41,593 nt of DNA from an uncultured Clostridium sp. (GCA_905193755.1 CAJJPX010000012.1:1-41593); one strand, 5' to 3'; shown: positions 14,654 to 23,978, counted from the stretch's first letter. Program-made: numbers and translations. The notes: generated by a model not told the origin, from the letters alone.

Positions 14654-15539
14654 AATATTAAAAAGTAATATACAAGAGTCATTTAAAGGTGTATTTCGTA
14701 ACTTTTCATTATCACTTGCTAGTATCTCTTGTATAACAATAACATTAATATTAGTAGGTTTTAGTATATTATTATCATATAATGTTAATAACTTTACTAA
14801 ACAAATAGAAAAAGATATGACAATAGTAGTATTCTTAGATAGAAAAACAACTACTGCTGAATCAGAAGCATTAATGACAAGAATACAAAATACAGAGAAT
14901 GTTACTGAAGTAAAATTTAATTCTAAAGAATCAGTTAGAAAAGAAATGCAACAAGAGTCAGATGTATTTAATAGTATAATGTCTCAATATACTGAAGAAA
15001 CTAATCCACTTCAAGATACATTCTTAGTAAAAGTTAATGATTTAACTACTATTGGGGAAACTGCTGATGAAATTAAAAATATGGGTAATGTAGATATAGT
15101 TAAATATGGAGAAGGTTCTGTTGAAGAATTAGTTAAAATATTTGCTATAGTTAAAAAGATAACTTATGTAGTAGTAGTTGCTTTAATAATAGTAACTGCA
15201 TTATTAATTAGTAATACTATTAAAATTACTATTCAATCAAGAAAGAGAGAAATAGAAATAAGAAGATTAGTAGGTGCTAGTAACTTGTTTATTAGACAAC
15301 CATTCTTCTTTGAAGGAATTATACTTGGATGCTTAGGTTCTATAATTCCAATTGGTGTATGTTGTTATGGATACTATTATATATATAATAGACTTGGTGG
15401 ACAACTATTTACAGCAATTATAAGATTAGTTAAACCATCACAGGTAATATATTTGGTTTTAATTATATTATTATCAGTAGGTGTACTTGTAGGGGCATTC
15501 GGAAGCTATAGAGCAGTAAGGAAATACTTAAAGATATGA
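14640..15539 (+). CDS. ftsX: Cell-division membrane protein FtsX
   Basis: The 299-aa protein has the FtsX topology. One membrane helix lies near residues 22-45 (LASISCITITLILVGFSILL), followed by an extracellular domain of about 125 residues. Three more helices are at roughly 172-192, 220-245 and 265-290, with the conserved cytoplasmic loop TIKITIQSRKREIEIRRLVG. The extracellular loop is the part that contacts the cognate hydrolase. The start is GTG 14640, with GAAAGGAAA upstream inside ftsE; no ATG is suitably placed. It ends in TGA and overlaps the ATG of the next gene (ATGA), indicating translational coupling. Confidence 0.93.
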   Translation: MKTFRILKSNIQESFKGVFRNFSLSLASISCITITLILVGFSILLSYNVNNFTKQIEKDMTIVVFLDRKTTTAESEALMTRIQNTENVTEVKFNSKESVRKEMQQESDVFNSIMSQYTEETNPLQDTFLVKVNDLTTIGETADEIKNMGNVDIVKYGEGSVEELVKIFAIVKKITYVVVVALIIVTALLISNTIKITIQSRKREIEIRRLVGASNLFIRQPFFFEGIILGCLGSIIPIGVCCYGYYYIYNRLGGQLFTAIIRLVKPSQVIYLVLIILLSVGVLVGAFGSYRAVRKYLKI

Positions 15540-16690
15540 TGAAGAAAACATTTAAAATATTATCTGTTGTTATATGTTCATTCCTATTAATAAGTAATGT
15601 AGATGCTAAATCATTAAAGTCATTAAAAGATGAATTAAAAAAAGATGAAGCTAATATGGCTGCATTAATAAAGAAAGAAAAAGAAACTCAAAAGAAAATA
15701 GAAAAGGCTAATAAAGAAACATCTTCGTTAAATGATGATATAGTGAAATATGAAGAACAAATAGCTGAATCTAGAGATAAAATAGAAGAATTAAATAAAA
15801 GTATAGAAGAAAAACACAAAGAAATAGATTCGTTATTATCATTTTTACAAGTATCTAATGGTGAAAATGTATATTTAGAGTATGTATTTCAAGCTACATC
15901 ATTTACAGACTTTATATATAGAAGTTCTGTAGTAGAACAATTAAGTAAATATAATGATAACTTAATAACTGATATGCATAATATGATTGAAGAAAATAAG
16001 GCTCTTCAAAAGAAGTTAGATAAACAAATTAAGGATTCTGAAGCTAGTATTGATAAACTAGAAGAAGTACTTAAGAAATATGATATTGATATGGATGATA
16101 TCGATGATGAACAAGAGAGTGTTCAAGATAGAATTAAAGCGCGTAAAGTAGAGATTAAGGGTTTTGAAGAAACATATAAAAAGAATAAATGTAGTGAAGA
16201 TATGGAAATTGATGCTTGTTTAGGTGTTCCATATTCTGATGCGTTTACAAGACCATTAACTCAAGGAAAGGTAACTAGTGAGTTTGGCAGACGTAAAGAT
16301 CCTGTTACTGGTAAACTTGGAAGTAATCATAGAGGTATAGATATAGGTGGTAATCCTACTGGTACTAAAATATATGCATCTGCGGCTGGACGTGTAACTA
16401 ATATAGTAAGAAACGGAAGAGAAGTAGGAAATGCTGTTTATATTCAACATACTGTTAAAGGTAAAAAATATAGAACAGTATATATGCATATGAATTCTAT
16501 AAATGTTAAAATAGGTGATATAGTTACAATAACTAGTGTAGTAGGTACAGTTGGAAGTACAGGTAAATCTACAGGAGCACATTTACACTTTGCTATTCTT
16601 AAAGATTGGATTGGTAGTACTTATTATAATCCTCGTAATTATGTTAAATTCCCAGCTATGTATAAAAAATTTAATAGTAGATTTTATTAA
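15536..16690 (+). CDS. Secreted coiled-coil M23 peptidoglycan hydrolase, probable FtsEX effector
   Basis: Residues 1-24 form a signal peptide ending VDAKS. Residues 25-230 are long coiled-coil helices (KKEKETQKKIEKANKE and the following heptads). The C-terminus is an M23/LytM endopeptidase with zinc-site motifs NHRGIDIG, YMHMNS and GAHLHFAI, so all catalytic residues are intact. This layout is that of PcsB/CwlO/EnvC-type proteins, which FtsEX activates through the coiled coil; here the operon makes the pairing explicit. Some relatives use CHAP or NlpC instead of M23, so this version resembles EnvC in its catalytic part. Two consecutive ATGs (15536 and 15539) are both possible starts. Confidence 0.92.
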   Translation: MMKKTFKILSVVICSFLLISNVDAKSLKSLKDELKKDEANMAALIKKEKETQKKIEKANKETSSLNDDIVKYEEQIAESRDKIEELNKSIEEKHKEIDSLLSFLQVSNGENVYLEYVFQATSFTDFIYRSSVVEQLSKYNDNLITDMHNMIEENKALQKKLDKQIKDSEASIDKLEEVLKKYDIDMDDIDDEQESVQDRIKARKVEIKGFEETYKKNKCSEDMEIDACLGVPYSDAFTRPLTQGKVTSEFGRRKDPVTGKLGSNHRGIDIGGNPTGTKIYASAAGRVTNIVRNGREVGNAVYIQHTVKGKKYRTVYMHMNSINVKIGDIVTITSVVGTVGSTGKSTGAHLHFAILKDWIGSTYYNPRNYVKFPAMYKKFNSRFY

Positions 16691-16695
16691 AATAT

Positions 16696-16723
16696 AAAAT
16701 ATCTATGATTTCATAGATATTTT
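16696..16723 (+). terminator. Intrinsic terminator of the ftsEX operon
   Basis: AAAATATCTATGA (16696-16708) and TCATAGATATTTT (16711-16723) form a long, perfect AT-rich stem closed by TT. Confidence 0.75.
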
Positions 16724-16758
16724 AGTTTGGTATTTTTATTGATGAAGTGAATAGTATA

Positions 16759-16767
16759 TGTTATAAT
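16759..16767 (+). promoter_or_regulatory. Extended -10 promoter
   Basis: TGT-TATAAT (TATAAT at 16762-16767), 24 bp before ATG 16792; AGAGGGG lies between. Confidence 0.65.
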
Positions 16768-16791
16768 ATGCCAACAAAAGAGGGGAATGCT

Positions 16792-17745
16792 ATGGGTAAA
16801 CATTTTAAAAATGAATATATGTTTAAAATTGCTTGGGCACAAATGCCTTTAAGTGAAGAGAAATTAAAAACTATACCATATAGTCATAGAGTAAGACCAT
16901 ATCTACTATGCATGGATATGGGAGATTATTACTATGCATTTCCAACTACTTCAAAAATATTTGATAATAAATATAGATATGAAAATGAAAAAGTTCTAAT
17001 TAATGATATGTCATCTTTAGTAAGAATACATGCATTATATAAATTACCTAAAGAAAATCTTTTAGAAATACCTAGAGTAGTTTCAAGAGTATATTCTAAT
17101 GAAATAATAAAGAAAATAAATGCTTGTATGAAATATGGTAAATATCCTACTGAGTTTATGGAGTTCTTTAGTAAAAAAGATTATTACTTAGAAGAAACTG
17201 ATATTATAGAATATATGGGTTCTTTATACCTTATTATAAATAGTGATTATAAAAGTTTCTTTCTTCATAGAGTGTATCCTTTTCCAGTAGATAATAGTGT
17301 TATGATAGAATTAGATGGATCTAAATTCTATGTTGATATTTCAAAAATATATAATATTGATAAAGATAAGAATCCTACTTATTATACTAGAGTAAATCAA
17401 TGTTCTTTAGATGGAATTGATATAAAAACTTGGCTATTAGATAGACCTATTCTTAGAAATCAAAAAGATTATACTAAAGTGAAAAATCTAATGCTAGGTA
17501 TGATAATAGATACTTTCTTTGATGGTGAGAGTGTCAGAATGATAATTTTAGAAAAGAAGAGTAATGAAATTAAAGCTATATATGGAGATGCTAGTGATAC
17601 TTATAGTAATTATCAATTAGGTATTTTTGGCTATGATAACATATCAACATATATGATATTTGGTACTTTATCAGATGAAAGCTTCTATAAACTTAGAGAT
17701 AAACATATTAGAAAAGAAATTAATAAAAAGAAAACATATGAATAA
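16792..17745 (+). CDS. Hypothetical protein (317 aa)
   Basis: ATG 16792 follows AGAGGGG (16779-16785); the earlier in-frame GTG lies upstream of the promoter and is rejected. The protein is soluble and rich in Tyr, Lys and Ile. The first 70 residues contain HRVRPYLLCMDMGDYYYAFP followed by TTSK, which loosely recalls the opening of MazF/PemK- or ToxN-like barrels (a 'RP-(hydrophobic)-D..-YY..P-(S/T)S' pattern). A similar short run recurs later (YMGSLYLIINSDYKSFFLHR). No catalytic set is clear, so I leave the function open. It lies between ftsEX and whiA as a single-gene unit. Confidence 0.7.
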   Translation: MGKHFKNEYMFKIAWAQMPLSEEKLKTIPYSHRVRPYLLCMDMGDYYYAFPTTSKIFDNKYRYENEKVLINDMSSLVRIHALYKLPKENLLEIPRVVSRVYSNEIIKKINACMKYGKYPTEFMEFFSKKDYYLEETDIIEYMGSLYLIINSDYKSFFLHRVYPFPVDNSVMIELDGSKFYVDISKIYNIDKDKNPTYYTRVNQCSLDGIDIKTWLLDRPILRNQKDYTKVKNLMLGMIIDTFFDGESVRMIILEKKSNEIKAIYGDASDTYSNYQLGIFGYDNISTYMIFGTLSDESFYKLRDKHIRKEINKKKTYE

Positions 17746-17748
17746 TTA

Positions 17749-17757
17749 TGTTATAAT
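17749..17757 (+). promoter_or_regulatory. Extended -10 promoter of whiA
   Basis: TGT-TATAAT (TATAAT at 17752-17757) begins 4 bp after the preceding stop codon and leaves a leader of only about 10 nt before ATG 17775. Confidence 0.6.
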
Positions 17758-17774
17758 TTAGATGGGTGAAGAGT

Positions 17775-18686
17775 ATGTCATTTACAAGTAATATTAAAAA
17801 TGAAATAGTTAATGTGCAATATAGTGAATCTGAAAATATAGCAGAACTTTCAGCTATACTAAATATAGGAGCTAAGATAGAAGATGATAAGTTTGAAATA
17901 TTTACTGAGAATGTTAGTGTTGCTCGTAGAATATATACTTTAATAAAAGATACATATCATGTAGATATAGAAATGGATACTAGCGGAGTAAATTCTCTTA
18001 GAAAAAATAGACTAGTACTTCTAATGGTTAAAGAGAAGTTAGACTTAATACTTAGTGATTTATGTATAGTATTAGACGGTAAAAGAGTATATGTTCCTCA
18101 TAGTTATTTAATAGATGAAATAAAAGATAAACAAGCTTATCTACGTGGAGTATTCATGATGTGTGGAAGTATAAACGATCCAAAGACAAGTAGATATCAT
18201 GCTGAGTTTGTTATATATAATGAAGAAACTGCTAACTTTGTAAATTCTTTATTAAACGAATTAAATTTTAAGAGTAAAGTTATCAAACGTAATGGTAGCT
18301 TTATGGTTTATATTAAAGAAAGTGAAAAGATTAGTGACTTTATTAAGATGTTAAATGCCACTAATTCATTGTTTTATTATGAAGATATAAGAATATATAG
18401 AGATCATAAAAATATGACTAATAGGCTTAATAATTGTGAACAAGCTAATGTTGATAAAATAATAGCTACATCTAATGAACAATTAGAACTTATACGTAAG
18501 TTACGAGAAACTCATGATTTTGATTTGCTTGATGAGAGAATTAAAGATATATGTATTTATAAGGAAAAATATCCTGAGAGTTCTATGGCTGAGCTTGCTG
18601 AAATAATTAGTAGTGAAACTGAAAGACCCATTACTAAGAGTGGTATCAATCATAGATTTAGAAAAATTAAAGAAATGGTTAAATAA
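17775..18686 (+). CDS. whiA: Sporulation/division regulator WhiA
   Basis: WhiA is a DNA-binding protein with a LAGLIDADG-homing-endonuclease-like N-terminal domain and a C-terminal helix-turn-helix; in Firmicutes it influences cell division and chromosome segregation. The start MSFTSNIKNEI matches the usual MSFxSxxKxE. AYLRGVFMMCGSINDPKTSR is the central LAGLIDADG-like core, and ERPITKSGINHRFRKIKEM is the C-terminal HTH. The 303-aa length is typical. I choose ATG 17775, preceded by GGGTGAAG; an in-frame GTG at 17766 overlaps that site. The 3' end overlaps that of clpP by 8 bp on the opposite strand, with no terminator between. Confidence 0.93.
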   Translation: MSFTSNIKNEIVNVQYSESENIAELSAILNIGAKIEDDKFEIFTENVSVARRIYTLIKDTYHVDIEMDTSGVNSLRKNRLVLLMVKEKLDLILSDLCIVLDGKRVYVPHSYLIDEIKDKQAYLRGVFMMCGSINDPKTSRYHAEFVIYNEETANFVNSLLNELNFKSKVIKRNGSFMVYIKESEKISDFIKMLNATNSLFYYEDIRIYRDHKNMTNRLNNCEQANVDKIIATSNEQLELIRKLRETHDFDLLDERIKDICIYKEKYPESSMAELAEIISSETERPITKSGINHRFRKIKEMVK

Positions 18687-19239
18687 TTTTATCTATTAAA
18701 CCATAGTTTAGTGCTTCATCAGCTGACATATAATAATCTCTTTCTACATCTTTTTTGATTTTAGAAAGAGGTTTTTTTGTGTTCTTTGAAAGTATTAGGT
18801 TTAGTTTTTCTTTTAATTTTATTATTCTCTCAGCGACTATTTGAATTTCTGTTGCTTGTCCTTGAGCACCACCTAATGGTTGATGAATCATTATTTCAGT
18901 ATTCTTAAGAGCACATCTTGTGTTTCCGCTTGATAGAATAAAAGCTGCCATTGAAGCACACATACCTATACCAATAGTTATAACGTTACTTTTAATATAT
19001 TTTATTGTGTCATATATAGCAAAACCTGAAGTAACAGAACCGCCTGGACTGTTTATATAAATATAGATATCATCATTACTAATTGAGTCTAAATATAAAA
19101 GTTCACTAACAATAGTATTTGCTGTTAAATCAGTAATTTCTCCTTCTAAAAAAATAATTCTATCTGTTAAAAGTTTAGAATAAATATCATAAGCTCTTTC
19201 ATATCCTTCATTTCTTTCTATAATGTATGGTGTATGCAT
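18679..19239 (-). CDS. clpP: ATP-dependent Clp protease proteolytic subunit
   Basis: ClpP forms the 14-subunit chamber that degrades proteins unfolded by ClpX/ClpC-type ATPases. The 186-aa protein has the complete triad: Ser96 in GMCASMAAF, His119 in IMIHQPLGG and Asp168 in VERDYYMSADEAL. IYINSPGGSVTSG is the oxyanion-hole region. The length is slightly under the usual 193-200. The start ATG has AGGAGG on the minus strand (19246-19251). No CtsR-type heptad repeats are visible upstream. It faces whiA convergently and is divergent from the nucleoside kinase gene. In B. subtilis clpP also lies near whiA but in the same direction. Confidence 0.95.
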   Translation of the reverse strand: MHTPYIIERNEGYERAYDIYSKLLTDRIIFLEGEITDLTANTIVSELLYLDSISNDDIYIYINSPGGSVTSGFAIYDTIKYIKSNVITIGIGMCASMAAFILSSGNTRCALKNTEIMIHQPLGGAQGQATEIQIVAERIIKLKEKLNLILSKNTKKPLSKIKKDVERDYYMSADEALNYGLIDKII

Positions 19240-19283
19240 TTGAATCCTCCTAGTAATATTTTAGTAAAGTAAGTCTATATTTA

Positions 19284-19312
19284 TTCACAAAATAATAAAT
19301 TTTTGATATTAT
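19284..19312 (+). promoter_or_regulatory. Promoter of the TGS-nucleoside kinase gene
   Basis: TTCACA (19284-19289), a 17-bp spacer and TATTAT (19307-19312), with TGA directly before the -10. TTGATA (19303-19308) and TATCAA (19318-19323) form an inverted repeat over the -10, a possible operator. Confidence 0.5.
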
Positions 19313-19349
19313 ATTATTATCAATAATAATAGTGAAGGTAAGTGATTAT

Positions 19350-20993
19350 ATGAAAAAAGATGTTAAACTTGTATTTGAAGATGGCACGGAAATGTCTCTT
19401 AATAGAGGAGTTACTGTTAGAGAAGTATTAAAATTGCTTGGTAATGATCAAGTAATTGCTTTAAGAGTAAATGGTAGTGCTCAAAATGCTGAGTTTGAAA
19501 TTATGGATGATGCATATATTAACTTTATAACTGTAACTGATAGAACTGGTAGAAAAATATACACAAAAGGGCTACAATATGTATATTTAATGGCTGTTAA
19601 AGAGTTATATGAAGATAAAGCAACTGTTAATATTAAACATTCTATTGACAAATCTATTTATACTGAAATTGATATGAAAAGACAAGTTGATAGAACAGTG
19701 GTTAATGAAATAAAGAAAAAGATGAAACAAATTATAAATCAAGATCTTCCATTTAAGAATATTAGTGTTTCAAGAAAAGATGCATATGACTATTGTAGTA
19801 ATTTAGGAGAAAAAGAAAAGTGCTTAAATTATACTTATATGACTAATGATTCAGTAACCTTATATGAACTAGGGGATTCTTATAATTATTTCTATTATAT
19901 AATGCCTGCATCTACTGGAATACTTAAGAGATTTGATTTAACTTATGTTTCACCTAATGGTATAGTACTTAGTTATCCAATAAATAATGTTGTTCCTAAA
20001 TATAATCATATTCCACTTGTTTTAAATGCATTTAAAACTTATGAAAAAAAATTATCTGATTTAGGAGTAAGATATGCTGGAGAAGTTAATAAAATAGTAT
20101 GTAAAGGTGAAATATCAGATTTTATTCAAACTAATGAAATACTTTATGATGAGAATATGCAGGATATTGCTGATAAAGTTGTAAATAATAGGGGTATAAA
20201 AGCAATATTTATATCTGGACCATCATCTAGTGGTAAAACTACTACATCTAAAAAACTTGCATTATATTTAAGATCTAAAGGTATAGATAGTTTAGTACTT
20301 TCAACAGATGATTATTTTGTAGAAAGAGTAGATAGTCCTCGTAAGCCAGATGGAAGTTATGAGTATGAATGTATTGAAGCAATAGATACTAAACTATTTA
20401 ATATGCAACTTAAGAGTTTACTTGCTGGTAAAGAGGTAGTAATACCTACGTATAATTTTATTACTGGTGAGAAAGAATATAAACGTAAACCAATTATGCT
20501 TAAAGAAAATCAAGTTTTAATAATTGAGGGTTTACATGCGATAAGTGAAAAAATGAGTTCTTCAATAGAAAAGAAAAATAAATTAAAAATATATATTAGT
20601 CCATTTACTCCAATAGGACTTGATAGACATAATCATATATCAACAACAGATTTAAGGCTTTTAAGACGTATGGTTAGAGATTATAAAACTCGTGGTTATT
20701 CAGCACAACACACATTAGATAGTTGGATTGGTATGAGAGATAGTGAAGAAACATATGTATATCCACATCAAATGGAAGCAGATATTATATTAAATACATC
20801 ACTTGCTTATGAAATAGGTGTTCTTAGAACTTATGCTGAACCATTACTTTATTCAATTAGTAAGACTTCACCTAATTATGAGGAAGCAATAAGAATATTA
20901 AATTTCTTAAAATGTTTTATTAGTATACCTAGTGAGTATGTACCTTATACTAGTGTACTTAGAGAGTTTATTGGAAATAGTTATTTTGAATAG
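19350..20993 (+). CDS. Nucleoside (uridine) kinase with N-terminal TGS/ThrRS-like domains
   Basis: The 547-aa protein starts with a TGS-like ubiquitin-fold domain (residues 1-60). A ThrRS second-additional-domain-like region follows (about 60-230), and then a phosphoribulokinase/uridine-kinase P-loop domain from about residue 280. The kinase part has Walker A SGPSSSGKTTTSKKL near residue 290, the substrate loop LSTDDYFVERVDSPRKPDGS, and IIEGLHAI. This three-part architecture is known from Clostridia and Thermotoga nucleoside kinases that phosphorylate uridine/cytidine; the TGS part may bind RNA or nucleotide. ATG 19350 is chosen because GAAGG lies 9-13 nt upstream; an in-frame GTG at 19332 lacks one. 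gap follows after 11 bp, so both share a transcript. Confidence 0.9.
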   Translation: MKKDVKLVFEDGTEMSLNRGVTVREVLKLLGNDQVIALRVNGSAQNAEFEIMDDAYINFITVTDRTGRKIYTKGLQYVYLMAVKELYEDKATVNIKHSIDKSIYTEIDMKRQVDRTVVNEIKKKMKQIINQDLPFKNISVSRKDAYDYCSNLGEKEKCLNYTYMTNDSVTLYELGDSYNYFYYIMPASTGILKRFDLTYVSPNGIVLSYPINNVVPKYNHIPLVLNAFKTYEKKLSDLGVRYAGEVNKIVCKGEISDFIQTNEILYDENMQDIADKVVNNRGIKAIFISGPSSSGKTTTSKKLALYLRSKGIDSLVLSTDDYFVERVDSPRKPDGSYEYECIEAIDTKLFNMQLKSLLAGKEVVIPTYNFITGEKEYKRKPIMLKENQVLIIEGLHAISEKMSSSIEKKNKLKIYISPFTPIGLDRHNHISTTDLRLLRRMVRDYKTRGYSAQHTLDSWIGMRDSEETYVYPHQMEADIILNTSLAYEIGVLRTYAEPLLYSISKTSPNYEEAIRILNFLKCFISIPSEYVPYTSVLREFIGNSYFE

Positions 20994-21004
20994 GAGATGA
21001 AATT

Positions 21005-22000
21005 ATGTTAAAAATAGCAATTAATGGTTTTGGTAGAATAGGTAGAACAGCTTTAAGATTACTTGAAGATGATAAAGATATAGAGGTAGTTGCAATTAAT
21101 GATCTTACAGATCCGGTACAACTAGCATATCTATATAAATATGATTCAGTTCATAGAACTAATAAGAGTAAAATTAGTTTTGATGAAGATGAATTATTTG
21201 TAAAAAACAGAAGAATTAAAGTGTATGCTGAGAGTGACCCATCTAAGCTTCCTTGGAAAGAACTTGGAGTAGATGTAGTACTTGAATGTACTGGTGTATT
21301 CACTTCAGTAGAAAAGTGTCAAGCTCATATAGATGCTGGTGCTAAACATGTTATTATTAGTGCTCCTGCTAAGGATGAAGCTAAGACTATTGTTTATGGA
21401 GTTAATGATGATATATTAACTAAAGAAGATATAGTAATTAGTGCAGCAAGTTGTACGACCAATTGTTTTGCTCCAGTACTTAAACTTATTGATGATAAGT
21501 TTGGTATTAAAAAAGGATTTATGACAACAGTACATGCTATGACTAATGATCAAGAGACTTTAGATATTCCACATAAAAAAGGTATTAAAGCTAGACGTGG
21601 AAGAGCTGCGTCATTAAATATTATTCCAACTAGTACAGGAGCTGCTAGTCAAATAGGAAAAGTAATTCCACATTTAAATGGAAGATTAGATGGTTTAGCA
21701 TTTAGAGTACCTACTGGAGATGGATCTGTAATAGATGTTACTTTAGAACTTGAAAAAACTGCTACAGTAGAAAAAGTTAATAACTTATTTAAATCTAATC
21801 AAAGTGAAACATTAAAATATACTGAAGATCCTATAGTAAGCAGTGATATTATTGGTGAAACAGTTGGAGCTACAGTTGATGGACTTCTAACTAATATAGT
21901 AGAAGATAATGGTAAACAATTATTAAAAGTAGTAGCTTGGTACGATAATGAAGTAGGTTATACTGCTCAAATGATTAGAACTATGAAATTATTTGTTTAA
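21005..22000 (+). CDS. gap: Glyceraldehyde-3-phosphate dehydrogenase, type I
   Basis: This glycolytic enzyme oxidises glyceraldehyde 3-phosphate to 1,3-bisphosphoglycerate with NAD. The NAD-binding start is INGFGRIGRTALR, the catalytic Cys is in SAASCTTNCFAP, the active-site His lies in FMTTVHAMTNDQ, and the end WYDNEVGYTAQM is canonical. The length (331 aa) is normal. It is co-transcribed with the upstream nucleoside kinase and closed by a strong terminator, and so is separated from pgk, tpiA and gpmI, which lie about 9-13 kb further on. Confidence 0.97.
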   Translation: MLKIAINGFGRIGRTALRLLEDDKDIEVVAINDLTDPVQLAYLYKYDSVHRTNKSKISFDEDELFVKNRRIKVYAESDPSKLPWKELGVDVVLECTGVFTSVEKCQAHIDAGAKHVIISAPAKDEAKTIVYGVNDDILTKEDIVISAASCTTNCFAPVLKLIDDKFGIKKGFMTTVHAMTNDQETLDIPHKKGIKARRGRAASLNIIPTSTGAASQIGKVIPHLNGRLDGLAFRVPTGDGSVIDVTLELEKTATVEKVNNLFKSNQSETLKYTEDPIVSSDIIGETVGATVDGLLTNIVEDNGKQLLKVVAWYDNEVGYTAQMIRTMKLFV

Positions 22001-22008
22001 TGAAATTA

Positions 22009-22035
22009 GAAGTAACGAAAGTTATTTCTTTTTTA
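22009..22035 (+). terminator. Intrinsic terminator of gap with a GAAA tetraloop
   Basis: GAAGTAAC (22009-22016) and GTTATTTC (22021-22028) pair with one G-T around GAAA, followed by TTTTTT. Confidence 0.85.
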
Positions 22036-22081
22036 GTGTAAAGTAAATATAAAATTAGTTTCTTTTTAAAAATATACATTA

Positions 22082-22087
22082 TATAAT
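22082..22087 (+). promoter_or_regulatory. -10 element of glmS
   Basis: TATAAT at 22082-22087, about 22 bp before ATG 22110; AAGGAG lies between. The -35 is poor (TTTCTT at 22059). There is no room for a glmS ribozyme. Confidence 0.5.
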
Positions 22088-22109
22088 TTATATAAGGAGA
22101 ATTATATTT

Positions 22110-23912
22110 ATGTGTGGAATTGTAGGTTATAAGGGAAAAAGAAACGTTAAAGAAGTTTTATTAAATGGCCTTGAGACTTTAGAATATAGGGGATATGATT
22201 CAGCAGGTATGGCGGTTCTTGATAATAATAAAATAAGAATTGTTAAGTCTGTTGGTAAAATAGAGAATTTAAGAGATAAAGTTAAACGTTATGACTTTGA
22301 TAAGGCTACTTGTGGTATAGCACATACTAGATGGGCAACTCATGGTAAGGTATGTGAAGAAAATAGCCATCCTCATAAAGTTGGAAGGGTAGTACTTGTT
22401 CATAATGGAATAATAGAGAATTATAAAGAAATAGAAGAACTTGTAAAAAAGTATGAATTTAAGAGTGAAACTGATACTGAGAGAGTATGTGCTTTAATAG
22501 ATTCATATTATAATGGAGATAATGAATTAGAATCGATAGAGAAAGCTATAGAACATGTTAAGGGTAGTTATGCTTTAGGAATAATGTTTGAAGGTAAAGA
22601 TATGTTGTATGGTGTTAAAAAGGATGCTCCACTAGTACTTGGCGTTGGAGAAAATGAATATTTCTTGTCTAGTGATATATCTGCATTTTTAGCTTATACT
22701 AAGGAACATATATTCCTTGAAGATAATGAAATAGTTGAAATTGGAGATGGATTTGAAGTATATTTTAATGGAATAATTATTCCTAAGAAGACTGAGACTG
22801 CTACTTATGATATAGAAAGTGCTCAAAAGGGTGGCTATGAACACTTTATGCTTAAAGAGATTGATGAACAAGAAGAAGTTGCTAAGAAATTATATGCTAA
22901 GTATATAGTTGATGATAGTGAATTTAGTGATTCAGTAGTTGACTTAAGTAAATATAAACGTATTGATTTTGTTGCTTGTGGTAGTGCTTATCATGCTGCA
23001 TTAATTGGTAAATATTTTATAGATAAGTATGCTACTACTAGAGACTTTTATTGTAATGTTTATAATGCTAGTGAATATAGATATACTAATCATTATTTTG
23101 ATAAAGATGTTCTTGTAGTAGTGTTATCTCAAAGTGGTGAGACTGCTGATACTCTTGCTAGTCTTCGTATGTGTAAGGGTGAAGGAGTAGATACTCTTGC
23201 AATAGTAAACGTAATATCATCTACAATAGCTCGTGAAGCTGATATGGTTATGCCTATGCTTGCTGGGCCTGAAATATGTGTTGCAACAACTAAAGGATAT
23301 TTTAGTCAAAGCTATATATGTAGTTTACTCGTATTAAAACTAATGTATAGAAATAGAATTATAGATAAGAAGGAATTAACTAGAATATTTGAAGAATTTA
23401 AGAAATTACCTAAATTTATTAAAACTGTTATTGATAAAGATGATTATCTTAAAGTAGCTAAATCTATATATAAAGAACAAGATATGTATTATATAGGCCG
23501 TGGTATAGATATTTATAGTTGTTATGAAGCAAGTTTAAAGCTTAAAGAAATATCTTATATACATAGTGAATGCTTTGCTGCTGGTGAACTTAAACATGGG
23601 CCTATAGCTTTACTTTCTAAAAATACTCCAGTAATAGCACTATTAACAGAATTTTCTGTTAGTGATAAAACAATAAGTAATATTATAGAGGCTAAATCTA
23701 GAGGAGCTAAAATTATTACAATAAGAAAAGAATCTATTAATATAGATAAAGGTGTTAGTGACTATGATATAGTAGTTCCGCTTACAAGTGAATTTTGTCA
23801 AAACCTAGTGATTATGGTTGCTTGTCAGTTACTTGCATATAACGTGGCAAAACTAAATAAATGTGATATAGATAAGCCTAGAAACTTAGCTAAGAGCGTT
23901 ACTGTTGAATAA
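22110..23912 (+). CDS. glmS: Glutamine--fructose-6-phosphate aminotransferase
   Basis: GlmS makes glucosamine 6-phosphate from fructose 6-phosphate and glutamine, the entry to peptidoglycan precursors. The protein starts MCGIVGYKG, so Cys1 is exposed as the glutaminase nucleophile after Met removal. GIAHTRWATHGKV and HNGIIENY complete the amidotransferase site. Two SIS domains follow (FVACGSAYHA, VVVLSQSGETADT, AGELKHGPIALL), and the C-terminus is DKPRNLAKSVTVE. The 600-aa length is standard. The leader is too short for the metabolite-sensing ribozyme found before glmS in many Firmicutes. Confidence 0.97.
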   Translation: MCGIVGYKGKRNVKEVLLNGLETLEYRGYDSAGMAVLDNNKIRIVKSVGKIENLRDKVKRYDFDKATCGIAHTRWATHGKVCEENSHPHKVGRVVLVHNGIIENYKEIEELVKKYEFKSETDTERVCALIDSYYNGDNELESIEKAIEHVKGSYALGIMFEGKDMLYGVKKDAPLVLGVGENEYFLSSDISAFLAYTKEHIFLEDNEIVEIGDGFEVYFNGIIIPKKTETATYDIESAQKGGYEHFMLKEIDEQEEVAKKLYAKYIVDDSEFSDSVVDLSKYKRIDFVACGSAYHAALIGKYFIDKYATTRDFYCNVYNASEYRYTNHYFDKDVLVVVLSQSGETADTLASLRMCKGEGVDTLAIVNVISSTIAREADMVMPMLAGPEICVATTKGYFSQSYICSLLVLKLMYRNRIIDKKELTRIFEEFKKLPKFIKTVIDKDDYLKVAKSIYKEQDMYYIGRGIDIYSCYEASLKLKEISYIHSECFAAGELKHGPIALLSKNTPVIALLTEFSVSDKTISNIIEAKSRGAKIITIRKESINIDKGVSDYDIVVPLTSEFCQNLVIMVACQLLAYNVAKLNKCDIDKPRNLAKSVTVE

Positions 23913-23978
23913 CAATAAAGTTTGTGTAAAATTTATGAAAAAGTATTTTTAATAATAGAAATATAACTCTTATTATAG

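Noticed and set aside
19240..19331. CtsR operator upstream of clpP
   Set aside because: No tandem GGTCAAA-type heptads are present on either strand; only AT-rich inverted repeats.
22033..22109. Possible glmS ribozyme upstream of glmS
   Set aside because: Only about 75 bp separate the gap terminator from glmS and they contain the -10; the leader would be about 15 nt, far shorter than the ribozyme.
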